DNA from: Candidatus Melainabacteria bacterium
GTDB taxonomy: Bacteria > Cyanobacteriota > Vampirovibrionia > Obscuribacterales > Obscuribacteraceae
Assembly (NCBI GenBank): GCA_014380105.1
Contig: JACMKL010000125.1
Span: forward strand, 1 to 6,631
Length of the DNA stretch: 6,631 bases
Direction of reading: 5' to 3'
The position numbers and the translations under genes are program-made. Shown here piece by piece: positions 1 to 6,137 of this stretch. The notes below the pieces were generated by a model, which had not been told where the DNA came from, searched no databases, and was given only the letters and a program-made list of their open reading frames with translations. Positions within the stretch are counted from its first letter, which is position 1. The number at the start of each line of letters is the position of its first letter.

Positions 1-481
1 GAGCGACACCACATATAATTGCAGTTGGAGGATTTTTGGACTCAAGTAATGCGCGTCCGATGAAGAAATCGTCAGAAGCCATTCCTCCGCCAACTGCAGC
101 ATTGTAGACGGCAACGTTCTGCTGTACAGGTGACTTAAGGCGCTCACTGAGCTGCTTTTCACAAAATGTAGAGCGTCTCTCAGAAAAACGTTTGATGATT
201 TGATTGCGATACTTGGATTCAGCTTGCACCACAGGCGCCACCATCAAAGAACTGCCGATTAATACGGCATATGGCTTTTTGGGGTTGAGCGAAATTTCTT
301 TCTCAATGCTTGTAAGTGAGGTGAATAGCTCCCCTTGCTCAGTTGTTGCCACTGGTAAGCGAGAAAATGGATGAGAAATACTCAACCAGCATTCCAGACA
401 TACGAGCATGCAAAAGGCGGCAACAATTATTCCAATTGAGCCCTTACTAAATAGCCTAAATTTTGCTTTGCCGGAATTCAT
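1..481 (-). CDS. Membrane-anchored SGNH/GDSL-like protein, N-terminal 160 residues (runs off left edge)
   Basis: An open frame on the minus strand begins with ATG at 481-479 (MNSGKAKF) and stays open to the window edge, so the C-terminus is missing. Residues 14-35 form a hydrophobic segment preceded by Lys/Arg, which fits a signal anchor placing the rest outside the cytoplasm. Residues 70-79 read PYAVLIGSSL, a beta strand followed by Gly-Ser-Ser, which resembles block I of SGNH/GDSL hydrolases with S77 or S78 as the possible nucleophile. Residues 123-133 (VAVYNAAVGGG) resemble the block II strand and Asn/Gly turn. Residues 152-160 (PTAIICGVA) look like the strand before block III. The catalytic Asp/His region lies outside the window, so enzyme activity is not shown. 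The frame is the same one that ends the upstream TPR gene, with a 102-base gap and no strong Shine-Dalgarno sequence. A GTG at 493-491 is an alternative start. The fold assignment is inferred from the motif pattern; an acyl-carbohydrate esterase, a DltD-like protein or a non-catalytic relative are all possible. Confidence 0.72.
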   Translation of the reverse strand, partial: MNSGKAKFRLFSKGSIGIIVAAFCMLVCLECWLSISHPFSRLPVATTEQGELFTSLTSIEKEISLNPKKPYAVLIGSSLMVAPVVQAESKYRNQIIKRFSERRSTFCEKQLSERLKSPVQQNVAVYNAAVGGGMASDDFFIGRALLESKNPPTAIICGVA

Positions 482-583
482 CGAACCAGTCACTGAAAAT
501 TGCGCGGAACGAAGTACTGCGCTGGAATTCGATAATACATGGTTATCAGAGCGATTAGTTTTAGTTGAGACAGGTCTAAGAAA

Positions 584-1912
584 TCAAGAGCGCTTAAGTA
601 TCCGAAGCAAGCGCTCGTAGACAAATGTCAAGTCACGGCGAAACCAGACATCGTGGATCATGCGTTCTCCCCCCGGAGGCCATACTGGCTCATCTCTAAA
701 AACCTCCTCATCGAAGTCCTTAAGATATGTTTCAAACAAATTCTGTGTTGCGGCATTGCCAGACTTTTCGGTTTCGACAGCAAGCATGTATGAACGCGGC
801 AAAAATGTGTCCGTTTTTTTTACGTCAATTGCTTCCTGAATCTCTTTAATTGCTTCGTCAAGTTTGTTCTGACTGGCGAGCATGCGAGCTATCTCGAGAT
901 TAATTCGAAAAGCTTTGGGATTCATGACGAGTGCCCGTCGACATTCAGTAATCGCTTCGTCTGTACGCTTCAAATGAAACAGAACATCCGCTCTTGCCAA
1001 TATGACGCCAATAGCGGCATTACCTTCTTTGAAAACCTTGTATTTGATCCAAGAAATTGGCAGACTTTCATTCAATAACTTGTCGGCTCTGGTCAAGTAA
1101 GCGGTGGCGGACTCAACTTTACTCTCGCGGGCGTCAACATCTGCTCGATAGTAAGCTTTCAAAATCTCTAGATATGTGAAAGTCGATTGCCCTAGATCAA
1201 GCAGCACAAAGAGCATAATTATGGAGCCCAGAAGACTGACCATTTGACTGCCTGAGAGATCATTTGCGCTCAGGCGTTTCTGAAGTCTTTTGTTTATCAG
1301 CACATTTGGATTCGCTTTCTTGATCGTTTCAACAAAGCTTTTTTGATCTTTTGGTGCCACCACACCTAGTGGCAAGCGAAATATCAATTCTGTTGGTTCA
1401 GGTTTCTTTCCACGCTCTTCCTGAAGTTCGCCCAGATGACCTAATCTCAGCGCGCGCGTCCGCAAGTGGATGTTTCCCCAGGCAGTCAAACGCAGCTCAT
1501 CAATAACTGAATATGCAACTTTTCGAGCGCCAAAGGTCAAATTGGTATCATTCAACGTCAGCCAATTCCAATAAATTACAAATGGCAAGCCATTTTTGAG
1601 TGGCATGGCAATCTGAATAAAAAACGGAGATTCGAGTGAGCGCAAGAATTGATGCGCAAAAGGAAGAACCAGGATAACAGCTGGAATTCCAAGAAAAGTT
1701 ATATCAACCGAAAACCAGTCAGTATTCGAATAAAGTACCAAGAACAGCAATTCGAAAAGCAAAAATGTGGCGCCGCTTAAAACAAATCCGCGAAATCCCC
1801 AGGCAGTCGGAATTGGTCGAGGAAAAGCATCAGCCGATTTAACCGGCAATTCAACTTCTGCATCTTTCACGATTATTTCTTCGGAAGATTTTTCGCTTTC
1901 GTCGTTCATCAT
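584..1912 (-). CDS. Three-segment membrane protein with C-terminal TPR repeats, function unknown
   Basis: The protein has 442 residues if it starts at the first of two adjacent ATG codons (1912-1910; the second is 1909-1907). The open frame extends upstream to 2041, but that extra stretch opens with TTG, lacks a ribosome site and looks non-coding, so I prefer the ATG. After an acidic N-terminus (about residues 1-35), hydrophobic segments lie at about 41-62, 71-87 and 223-242. Between the second and third is a roughly 135-residue soluble region, rich in beta-type sequence (WNWLTLND, ELIFRLPLG), that I do not recognise. After the third segment come helix pairs typical of tetratricopeptide repeats: a clear one at about 299-332 (ALVMNP ending) and another at 333-365 (LDEAIKEIQEAI), with a weaker helix pair near 258-280. 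TPRs usually hold protein partners; nothing here points to an enzyme. The gene is transcribed away from the pilus genes and is followed after 102 bases by the SGNH-like gene, suggesting a two-gene operon. A functional link to the pilus is unproven. Confidence 0.82.
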   Translation of the reverse strand: MMNDESEKSSEEIIVKDAEVELPVKSADAFPRPIPTAWGFRGFVLSGATFLLFELLFLVLYSNTDWFSVDITFLGIPAVILVLPFAHQFLRSLESPFFIQIAMPLKNGLPFVIYWNWLTLNDTNLTFGARKVAYSVIDELRLTAWGNIHLRTRALRLGHLGELQEERGKKPEPTELIFRLPLGVVAPKDQKSFVETIKKANPNVLINKRLQKRLSANDLSGSQMVSLLGSIIMLFVLLDLGQSTFTYLEILKAYYRADVDARESKVESATAYLTRADKLLNESLPISWIKYKVFKEGNAAIGVILARADVLFHLKRTDEAITECRRALVMNPKAFRINLEIARMLASQNKLDEAIKEIQEAIDVKKTDTFLPRSYMLAVETEKSGNAATQNLFETYLKDFDEEVFRDEPVWPPGGERMIHDVWFRRDLTFVYERLLRILKRS

Positions 1913-1948
1913 AGTGCCGATAATAAATTTAAGAGCTACCCTGCACTT

Positions 1949-1965
1949 ATAAGATAGCTTCTTAT
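1949..1965. repeat. Perfect 6-bp inverted repeat (ATAAGA-N5-TCTTAT)
   Basis: ATAAGA at 1949-1954 is the exact reverse complement of TCTTAT at 1960-1965, separated by TAGCT. It lies 37 bases upstream of the TPR start and 135 bases upstream of the first motor gene, in the AT-rich part of the divergent spacer. The position would suit an operator for a dimeric regulator, or the site may simply overlap an AT-rich promoter. A repeat this short can occur by chance, and it is too AT-rich and lacks a U-tract to be a terminator. Confidence 0.3.
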
Positions 1966-2079
1966 CAGTTTGTTTAATAGGGAAATACAGGGGGCACAAA
2001 TCGATCGGACGGCTAATGCGGCTGACTCTCTTGGCGACCAATTGAGATCACGCGTATCGTCGACCTGGCAGGGCTTGAT

Positions 2080-2096
2080 GGAGAAGGACAAGGCGG
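2080..2096 (+). promoter_or_regulatory. Purine-rich ribosome binding site of the first motor-like gene
   Basis: GGAGAAGGA (2080-2088) and AAGGCGG (2090-2096) precede the ATG at 2101. The second lies 4 bases from the start and the first 12 bases away; neither has ideal spacing, but together they make a purine-rich initiation region. No ATG, GTG or TTG occurs in frame between the upstream stop codon at 2023-2025 and 2101, which fixes this start. Confidence 0.5.
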
Positions 2097-2100
2097 ACTT

Positions 2101-3945
2101 ATGTCGATAGTGGAAAAATCCATCGGTGAATTGCTGGTCGACAACGGTCAGATTAGTGCGGAAGAACTCAAACTGGCAGAAAGAGAATCAAAGAGCACTG
2201 GAGAGCCCCTCAGCGTAATTCTTTCGAGACTTGGACTGGCTTATGAACACCATTTCAAGAATGCTTTGGAGCTCAAATACGGTGTGACTTATGTCTGTCT
2301 TTCTCGCACAGATGTTTTGCCGGAGGTTTTGCGCAAAACTCCTGAGGATAAATTGCGCGAACACATGCTTGTTCCGGTCAACGAAAAAGGGACGAAAATC
2401 ACTGTTGTGATGGTAAATCCAGAGCACCAACCCGGTCTAGATGCACTGAAGGCATTTTATCCAGACAAACAATTCACTCCTGTCGTCTGCACAGAAGACG
2501 ATTTCACGCTTTTCATGAGTAATCTGTATCCAGATTTTATATCCGGAAAAATTGGTAAGTCAGAATCTGGCAATGGTGCGGCTAAAGAAACTGCGGTCGT
2601 GGCTGAAAAGGCTGAGGAGAGCGCTCCAGCGCCTTCTGAAAATGGCGGGCAAGTTGCTCATTCACAACCTGAAAAATTGGACGGGGCCCAGACGGCGTCG
2701 CTGAAATTATCGTCCCTTCTGCGTGCTCAAAAAACTCAAATTGAGTCTCAGAGCGAATCCGAAACGATAGGTAAGTCAGAACCAGAACAACCTCAGACAA
2801 ATGGCGAGACTGGCAAATTCGATTTGATGATGTTGCAGAAACACATTGAAGATACGCAAAATAAATCTGGGCGAAAAACTGAAGGTAACGCTAGTGACAC
2901 AAACACAAGCGATTTAATTGAAGAAGCGGCAAAAGCATCCGAGAAAAGCAAGTCGGATGAGGCAAATGAGGCGACCGGCGAGTACGAAGTCATGTCGTCG
3001 GCAACTCATTCCAAGGCTGCGGCTAAAACTGCGGAGCAGAACGGCGCAGCAACTGAGCCTGAACAAGAAGTGGCGGCCGCTGAAACAGCAAATGTTAGTC
3101 AGGAGAGCGAACAAAAAACTATTGCACCGGTTCCGACGATGTCAGCCCTGGCTTCTCTACTCAAAGCGACAAATGAAGCCAGAGCAGAACTTCCTGCCGA
3201 GCCAGAGAAGGAAATTGAGCAACCCGCTGTAGCAGAAGTTGCGCCCGAAGTGGGAAATGCAAGTCCGGCTGAAGCTTTCGATGAACCAGTCGTTGAACCA
3301 GTCGTTGAACCAGGCGCGGCACTAGTCCCTGAAGAGATTCCTGAAAAAATTCCTGGACCGGTCGCTGCTCCGGTCGCTGGACCGGTCGCTGCTTCAAGTC
3401 TTGATGCCATTGCTGCGACGCCAGTTGAAATTGCAACACCAGTTACAAACGCTGCTCCTGATGAGTTGCCTAGCATCGCAGCCAACACTGCAGTAGAGCA
3501 AGTAGTTGCAGGCGCTGCAGCGATGGGCGAATGTGAACCTGTCGCCAGCGAGGCTCTTGCTCGTCCGCCGGTTGAAGTGCTCAAAATCAACGAGGGACTG
3601 GAGAAAGAGGGAGACGATGCGGCCGTAATCATGCTTTGCAATCAGATATTGGCAAACGGCATAGCCAAAAATGCATCCACTATCCATATCGAAGCAATGG
3701 ACAAACAGGTGCTTGTTCATTATCGAATTCTCGGTCAGCTCATGATTGTGCGAAAACTACCCAAAATCTTGATGCCGGCACTGACATCACGTTTTAGAAA
3801 AATGGCGAGAACCGACACCCAGGATAGACGTCTGCCACAGGATGGACGTGTCAAAGTCCGTATGTCAGGCAAAGATTTCAACTTGCGTTTAACAGTTGTT
3901 CCGCACACCGCTGGCGGTGAACATATTCTTGTTTGGATTGAATGA
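2101..3945 (+). CDS. PilB/GspE-like protein lacking the ATPase core, with a very long disordered linker
   Basis: This 614-residue protein is a paralogue of the PilB encoded just downstream. Residues 1-145 match PilB's N-terminal GspE_N/MshEN-like domain (GELLVDNG, TGEP, ILSRLGLA, NALEL, VCTEDDF); counting by eye, about 43 of the first 67 positions are identical. Residues 146-500 are a linker dominated by Ala, Glu, Pro, Ser and Val, very probably disordered; PilB has about 45 residues there. Residues 503-614 match PilB's N2 domain: NQILA, STIHIE (PilB has SDIHVE), RKLP and RRLPQDGR. It ends with GGEHILVWIE, the position of GEKIVMRML in PilB. Walker A, Asp box, Walker B, His box and the zinc-binding cysteines are therefore all absent, and it cannot be an ATPase alone. 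The frame stays open throughout, which argues for a maintained gene rather than debris. It is the first of three closely spaced genes in the same direction. A role as adaptor, decoy or regulator of the PilB hexamer is inference; a slowly decaying duplicate is the alternative. Confidence 0.88.
   Translation: MSIVEKSIGELLVDNGQISAEELKLAERESKSTGEPLSVILSRLGLAYEHHFKNALELKYGVTYVCLSRTDVLPEVLRKTPEDKLREHMLVPVNEKGTKITVVMVNPEHQPGLDALKAFYPDKQFTPVVCTEDDFTLFMSNLYPDFISGKIGKSESGNGAAKETAVVAEKAEESAPAPSENGGQVAHSQPEKLDGAQTASLKLSSLLRAQKTQIESQSESETIGKSEPEQPQTNGETGKFDLMMLQKHIEDTQNKSGRKTEGNASDTNTSDLIEEAAKASEKSKSDEANEATGEYEVMSSATHSKAAAKTAEQNGAATEPEQEVAAAETANVSQESEQKTIAPVPTMSALASLLKATNEARAELPAEPEKEIEQPAVAEVAPEVGNASPAEAFDEPVVEPVVEPGAALVPEEIPEKIPGPVAAPVAGPVAASSLDAIAATPVEIATPVTNAAPDELPSIAANTAVEQVVAGAAAMGECEPVASEALARPPVEVLKINEGLEKEGDDAAVIMLCNQILANGIAKNASTIHIEAMDKQVLVHYRILGQLMIVRKLPKILMPALTSRFRKMARTDTQDRRLPQDGRVKVRMSGKDFNLRLTVVPHTAGGEHILVWIE
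2554..2781 (+). repeat. Dispersed 12-bp direct repeat encoding Gly-Lys-Ser-Glu
   Basis: GGTAAGTCAGAA occurs at 2554-2565 and again at 2770-2781. Both copies are in the same reading frame and encode IGKSE at residues 151-155 and 223-227 of the linker. The exact nucleotide identity suggests an internal duplication within the linker, though chance reuse of codons is possible for so short a match. Confidence 0.45.
3283..3314 (+). repeat. 12-bp tandem repeat, about 2.6 units, encoding Glu-Pro-Val-Val
   Basis: GAACCAGTCGTT is repeated exactly at 3283-3294 and 3295-3306, followed by a partial unit (GAACCAGG) to 3314. It lies in the linker of the ATPase-less PilB paralogue and keeps frame, giving EPVVEPVVEPG. 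Perfect units of a multiple of three suggest recent slippage expansion. Confidence 0.85.
3358..3393 (+). repeat. 12-bp tandem repeat, three units, encoding Pro-Val-Ala-(Ala/Gly)
   Basis: Three 12-base units follow each other: CCGGTCGCTGCT (3358-3369), CCGGTCGCTGGA (3370-3381) and CCGGTCGCTGCT (3382-3393). The first and third are identical; the middle differs only in its last codon (GGA for GCT). They encode PVAA, PVAG, PVAA in the same linker as the preceding tandem repeat, so linker length in this gene is likely to vary between related strains. Confidence 0.88.
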
Positions 3946-4027
3946 CAAGAATGTCGGCGGTACTGCGAAAATAAATTGTGGAAAGTTATACATAGTATTT
4001 GCTCCAAAAATTCAGCTCAGCGGGCGT

Positions 4028-4033
4028 AAGGGA
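4028..4033 (+). promoter_or_regulatory. Ribosome binding site of pilB
   Basis: AAGGGA lies 8 bases upstream of the ATG at 4042, a good Shine-Dalgarno match and spacing that supports this start. The spacer between the preceding gene and pilB (3946-4041) holds no clear terminator hairpin, so transcription can read through. It contains an AT-rich patch near 3971-4000, but no well-spaced promoter could be assigned. Confidence 0.65.
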
Positions 4034-4041
4034 ATCTGTTA

Positions 4042-6108
4042 ATGGCACTGATTAAAAAGGACTTTGGCGAATTACTCGTAGACAACGGGTTGATTACGGC
4101 TGAAGAACTTAAGTTGGTTCAACAGGAGCGCTTGCGCACTGGTGAGCCAATCAGTTTGATTCTTTCCCGCCTTGGATTGGCCAACGAGACTCATCTTCAA
4201 AATGCGCTGGAGCTTCAGTACGGCGTCAAATATATTTCGCTGGCGAAATCCCAGCCCGAGCTCAATGCGCTCGAACTTCTGCCAGAAACCCTGATGAGAC
4301 AGCACCAGGTCGTGCCAGTCAGCGCAGAAGGCAACTCACTGGTTGTAGCCATGGTCAATCCTAATAATCTCCTGGCACTCGATGACATAAAGTATCGACT
4401 CAAAGGCATGCAAATTCGCACGCTGGTTTGCACCGAAGATGACTTCCAGCATTTCATGGAAAACATCTATGCATCCAGGCGCGATTTGCTAAAAGAAGAA
4501 TCTGATGAAGCGGCAGATCAAACTTTTATTGAATCCGAAGTCGACCTTTCTACACTCGATTTAATTAGCGAAACTGAAGACAATATCAATGACCTGGACC
4601 TGGCTAGACAGGCTCAGGATGCGCCGATTGTTTTACTTGCCAATCAAATTTTGGCGAAGGCAATTAAGAGACAATGCTCAGACATACATGTTGAGCCATC
4701 TGCGCATGCAGTCATGATTCGTTATCGGCTTGATGGTGTTTTATTCATCGACCGTAAACTACCAAGAGCGGTTCTGGCAGCTCTTATTTCACGCTATAAA
4801 ATCATGGCGGACATGGACATTGCTGAGCGCCGGTTACCACAAGATGGTCGAATTAGAGTGCGCTTTTCCGGACGAGATATCGACTTCCGGGTCTCCACTA
4901 TTCCTTCCAAACATGGCGAAAAAATAGTGATGAGAATGTTGGACAAATCAGGCACCATGCTTGGTTTGGACAAACTTGTCAGTGATGAGGGAGCGCTTGC
5001 GATTATTCGCGACATGGTACTAAAACCATACGGAATTATTTTCGTAACTGGACCAACCGGTTCAGGAAAAACAACCACTCTTTACTCTGCGCTAGCTGAA
5101 AGAAACTCTCCGGAAGTAAATATCGTCACCGCCGAAGATCCAATTGAATACGAGATGGCTGGCATCACGCAGGTTCAGGTATTACGAGAAAAAGGCTTAG
5201 ACTTCGCTCGTATTCTGAGGTCATTTTTAAGACAAGACCCAGACATTATGCTCGTGGGTGAAACTCGCGATCGAGAGACTGCTAAAATAGCTGTTGAAGC
5301 CGCACTGACTGGTCACCTTGTCTTCACGACCCTCCACACCAACGATGCCCCAGGTGCAATTACTCGTTTGGGCGAAATGGAAGTGGACCCATATTTGGTG
5401 GCATCCGCAACAGTCGGAGTGGTGGCACAACGACTGGTTCGACGAATTTGTGCTGAATGCTGCGAGGACTATTCGCCTGATCGATCAGCACTCGAATACT
5501 TAGGTGTGCTAGATAGAGGTGCCGAGAGATTAGCAGAATCCACTATTCAATATTTCCGATTTCGCACTGATTCTAAAGGTTGGCCTATCTTCAAACGCGG
5601 TACGGGCTGTGAGTCCTGTAATGGAACAGGATACAAAAATCGAATCGGCGTCTTTGAAGTAATGCGTATGAATGACGAATTGCGCGAATTGATTTCGAAA
5701 GGCTCGTCCACTGCCATGATTCGATTTGCCGCTAAGCAGTCTGGCATGATTACACTGAAAGACTACAGCGTGAGGCTGGTTGGGCAGGGTCTGACAACAA
5801 GTGACGAAGTAGTTAGAGTGACACTCGCTGACACCGAGGGCGATGACAAACTTTGCGGAAAATGCAGAAATCCAATTAGTGACGACTTTATAAAGTGCCC
5901 ATTCTGTCAACACGAATTGAAGACATCATGTGTACGCTGCGGAACCTTACAGCAAGAGGGTTGGTCTAGTTGCCCAAAATGCGGCTTGACTCAGGAAGAA
6001 GCGCAGAGAGAAACAGGTTGTGCATGCTGCCATGCCGAAGTTAAAGGTGACTGGCATATATGTCCTTACTGTCAGGAGCCGAGAGCGAAAACATTCGAAA
6101 TCAGGTAA
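4042..6108 (+). CDS. pilB: Type IV pilus assembly (extension) ATPase PilB with C-terminal zinc-ribbon tail
   Basis: PilB is the cytoplasmic hexameric motor that drives pilin polymerisation at the inner-membrane PilC platform. All family signatures are present: N-terminal MshEN-like domain (1-145), a short acidic linker (146-190), N2 domain with SDIHVEP (213-219) and RRLPQDGR (263-270), Walker A GPTGSGKT (337-344), Asp box TAEDPIEY (363-370), Walker B DPDIMLVGE with E407, and His box LTGHLVFTTLHT with H432. C470/C473 and C523/C526 form the usual tetracysteine zinc site. PilB and GspE proteins are usually about 500-600 residues; this one has 688 because of an extra tail after residue 600. The tail has six CxxC pairs (605/608, 619/622, 630/633, 644/647, 660/663, 674/677), which fit three consecutive zinc ribbons. 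The ATG has a good ribosome site. The upstream paralogue and downstream pilT make PilB certain over GspE in practice; a GspE-like role cannot be formally excluded from sequence alone. Confidence 0.95.
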   Translation: MALIKKDFGELLVDNGLITAEELKLVQQERLRTGEPISLILSRLGLANETHLQNALELQYGVKYISLAKSQPELNALELLPETLMRQHQVVPVSAEGNSLVVAMVNPNNLLALDDIKYRLKGMQIRTLVCTEDDFQHFMENIYASRRDLLKEESDEAADQTFIESEVDLSTLDLISETEDNINDLDLARQAQDAPIVLLANQILAKAIKRQCSDIHVEPSAHAVMIRYRLDGVLFIDRKLPRAVLAALISRYKIMADMDIAERRLPQDGRIRVRFSGRDIDFRVSTIPSKHGEKIVMRMLDKSGTMLGLDKLVSDEGALAIIRDMVLKPYGIIFVTGPTGSGKTTTLYSALAERNSPEVNIVTAEDPIEYEMAGITQVQVLREKGLDFARILRSFLRQDPDIMLVGETRDRETAKIAVEAALTGHLVFTTLHTNDAPGAITRLGEMEVDPYLVASATVGVVAQRLVRRICAECCEDYSPDRSALEYLGVLDRGAERLAESTIQYFRFRTDSKGWPIFKRGTGCESCNGTGYKNRIGVFEVMRMNDELRELISKGSSTAMIRFAAKQSGMITLKDYSVRLVGQGLTTSDEVVRVTLADTEGDDKLCGKCRNPISDDFIKCPFCQHELKTSCVRCGTLQQEGWSSCPKCGLTQEEAQRETGCACCHAEVKGDWHICPYCQEPRAKTFEIR

Positions 6109-6124
6109 ATGTCGCATCATGAGT

Positions 6125-6131
6125 GAGAGGG
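6125..6131 (+). promoter_or_regulatory. Ribosome binding site of pilT
   Basis: GAGAGGG ends 6 bases before the ATG at 6138. It sits in the 29-base gap after the pilB stop, a spacing that leaves no room for a separate terminator and promoter and supports co-transcription of pilB and pilT. Confidence 0.6.
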
Positions 6132-6137
6132 CGTGTA

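Larger units (their letters stand above)
1913..2100. promoter_or_regulatory. Divergent intergenic region between TPR gene and pilus motor genes
   Basis: These 188 bases separate the minus-strand TPR gene from the plus-strand motor genes, so promoters for both directions should lie here. The half next to the TPR gene (about 1921-1985) is AT-rich and contains a perfect inverted repeat at 1949-1965. The half next to the motor genes is richer in GC. I could not find a convincing -35/-10 pair with correct spacing on either strand, so no promoter is placed. Confidence 0.5.

Noticed and set aside
408..620. Plus-strand open frame of 70 codons
   Set aside because: It lies antisense to the start of the SGNH-like gene and the end of the TPR gene, has no recognisable motif, and the minus-strand frame has clear protein-like structure.
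1913..2041. N-terminal extension of the TPR protein
   Set aside because: The extended frame begins with TTG, has no ribosome site, and its sequence is unlike the rest of the protein; adjacent ATG codons at 1912 and 1909 are better starts.
2016..2045. Possible nine-residue leader peptide (MRLTLLATN) before the motor genes
   Set aside because: It has no good Shine-Dalgarno sequence, no regulatory codon run and no following attenuator hairpin that I can see.
2026..2100. 25 open codons directly upstream of and in frame with the 2101 gene, ending in a Gly-rich stretch
   Set aside because: No ATG, GTG or TTG occurs in this stretch, and PilB's matching N-terminus begins at the same point as the ATG at 2101.
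3099..3641. Minus-strand open frame of 180 codons, Ser/Ala/Gly-rich
   Set aside because: It is the complement of the Ala/Pro/Val-rich linker; the biased composition removes stop codons from the opposite strand. The plus-strand frame has real domains on both sides.
3971..4000. AT-rich patch before pilB considered as an internal promoter
   Set aside because: TTGTGG at 3976-3981 has no -10 box at 16-18 bases; the TATACA and TAGTAT candidates are 5 and 11 bases away.
5530..5913. Minus-strand open frame of 127 codons inside pilB
   Set aside because: It overlaps the conserved C-terminal part of PilB, including the second tetracysteine pair, and has no independent motif.
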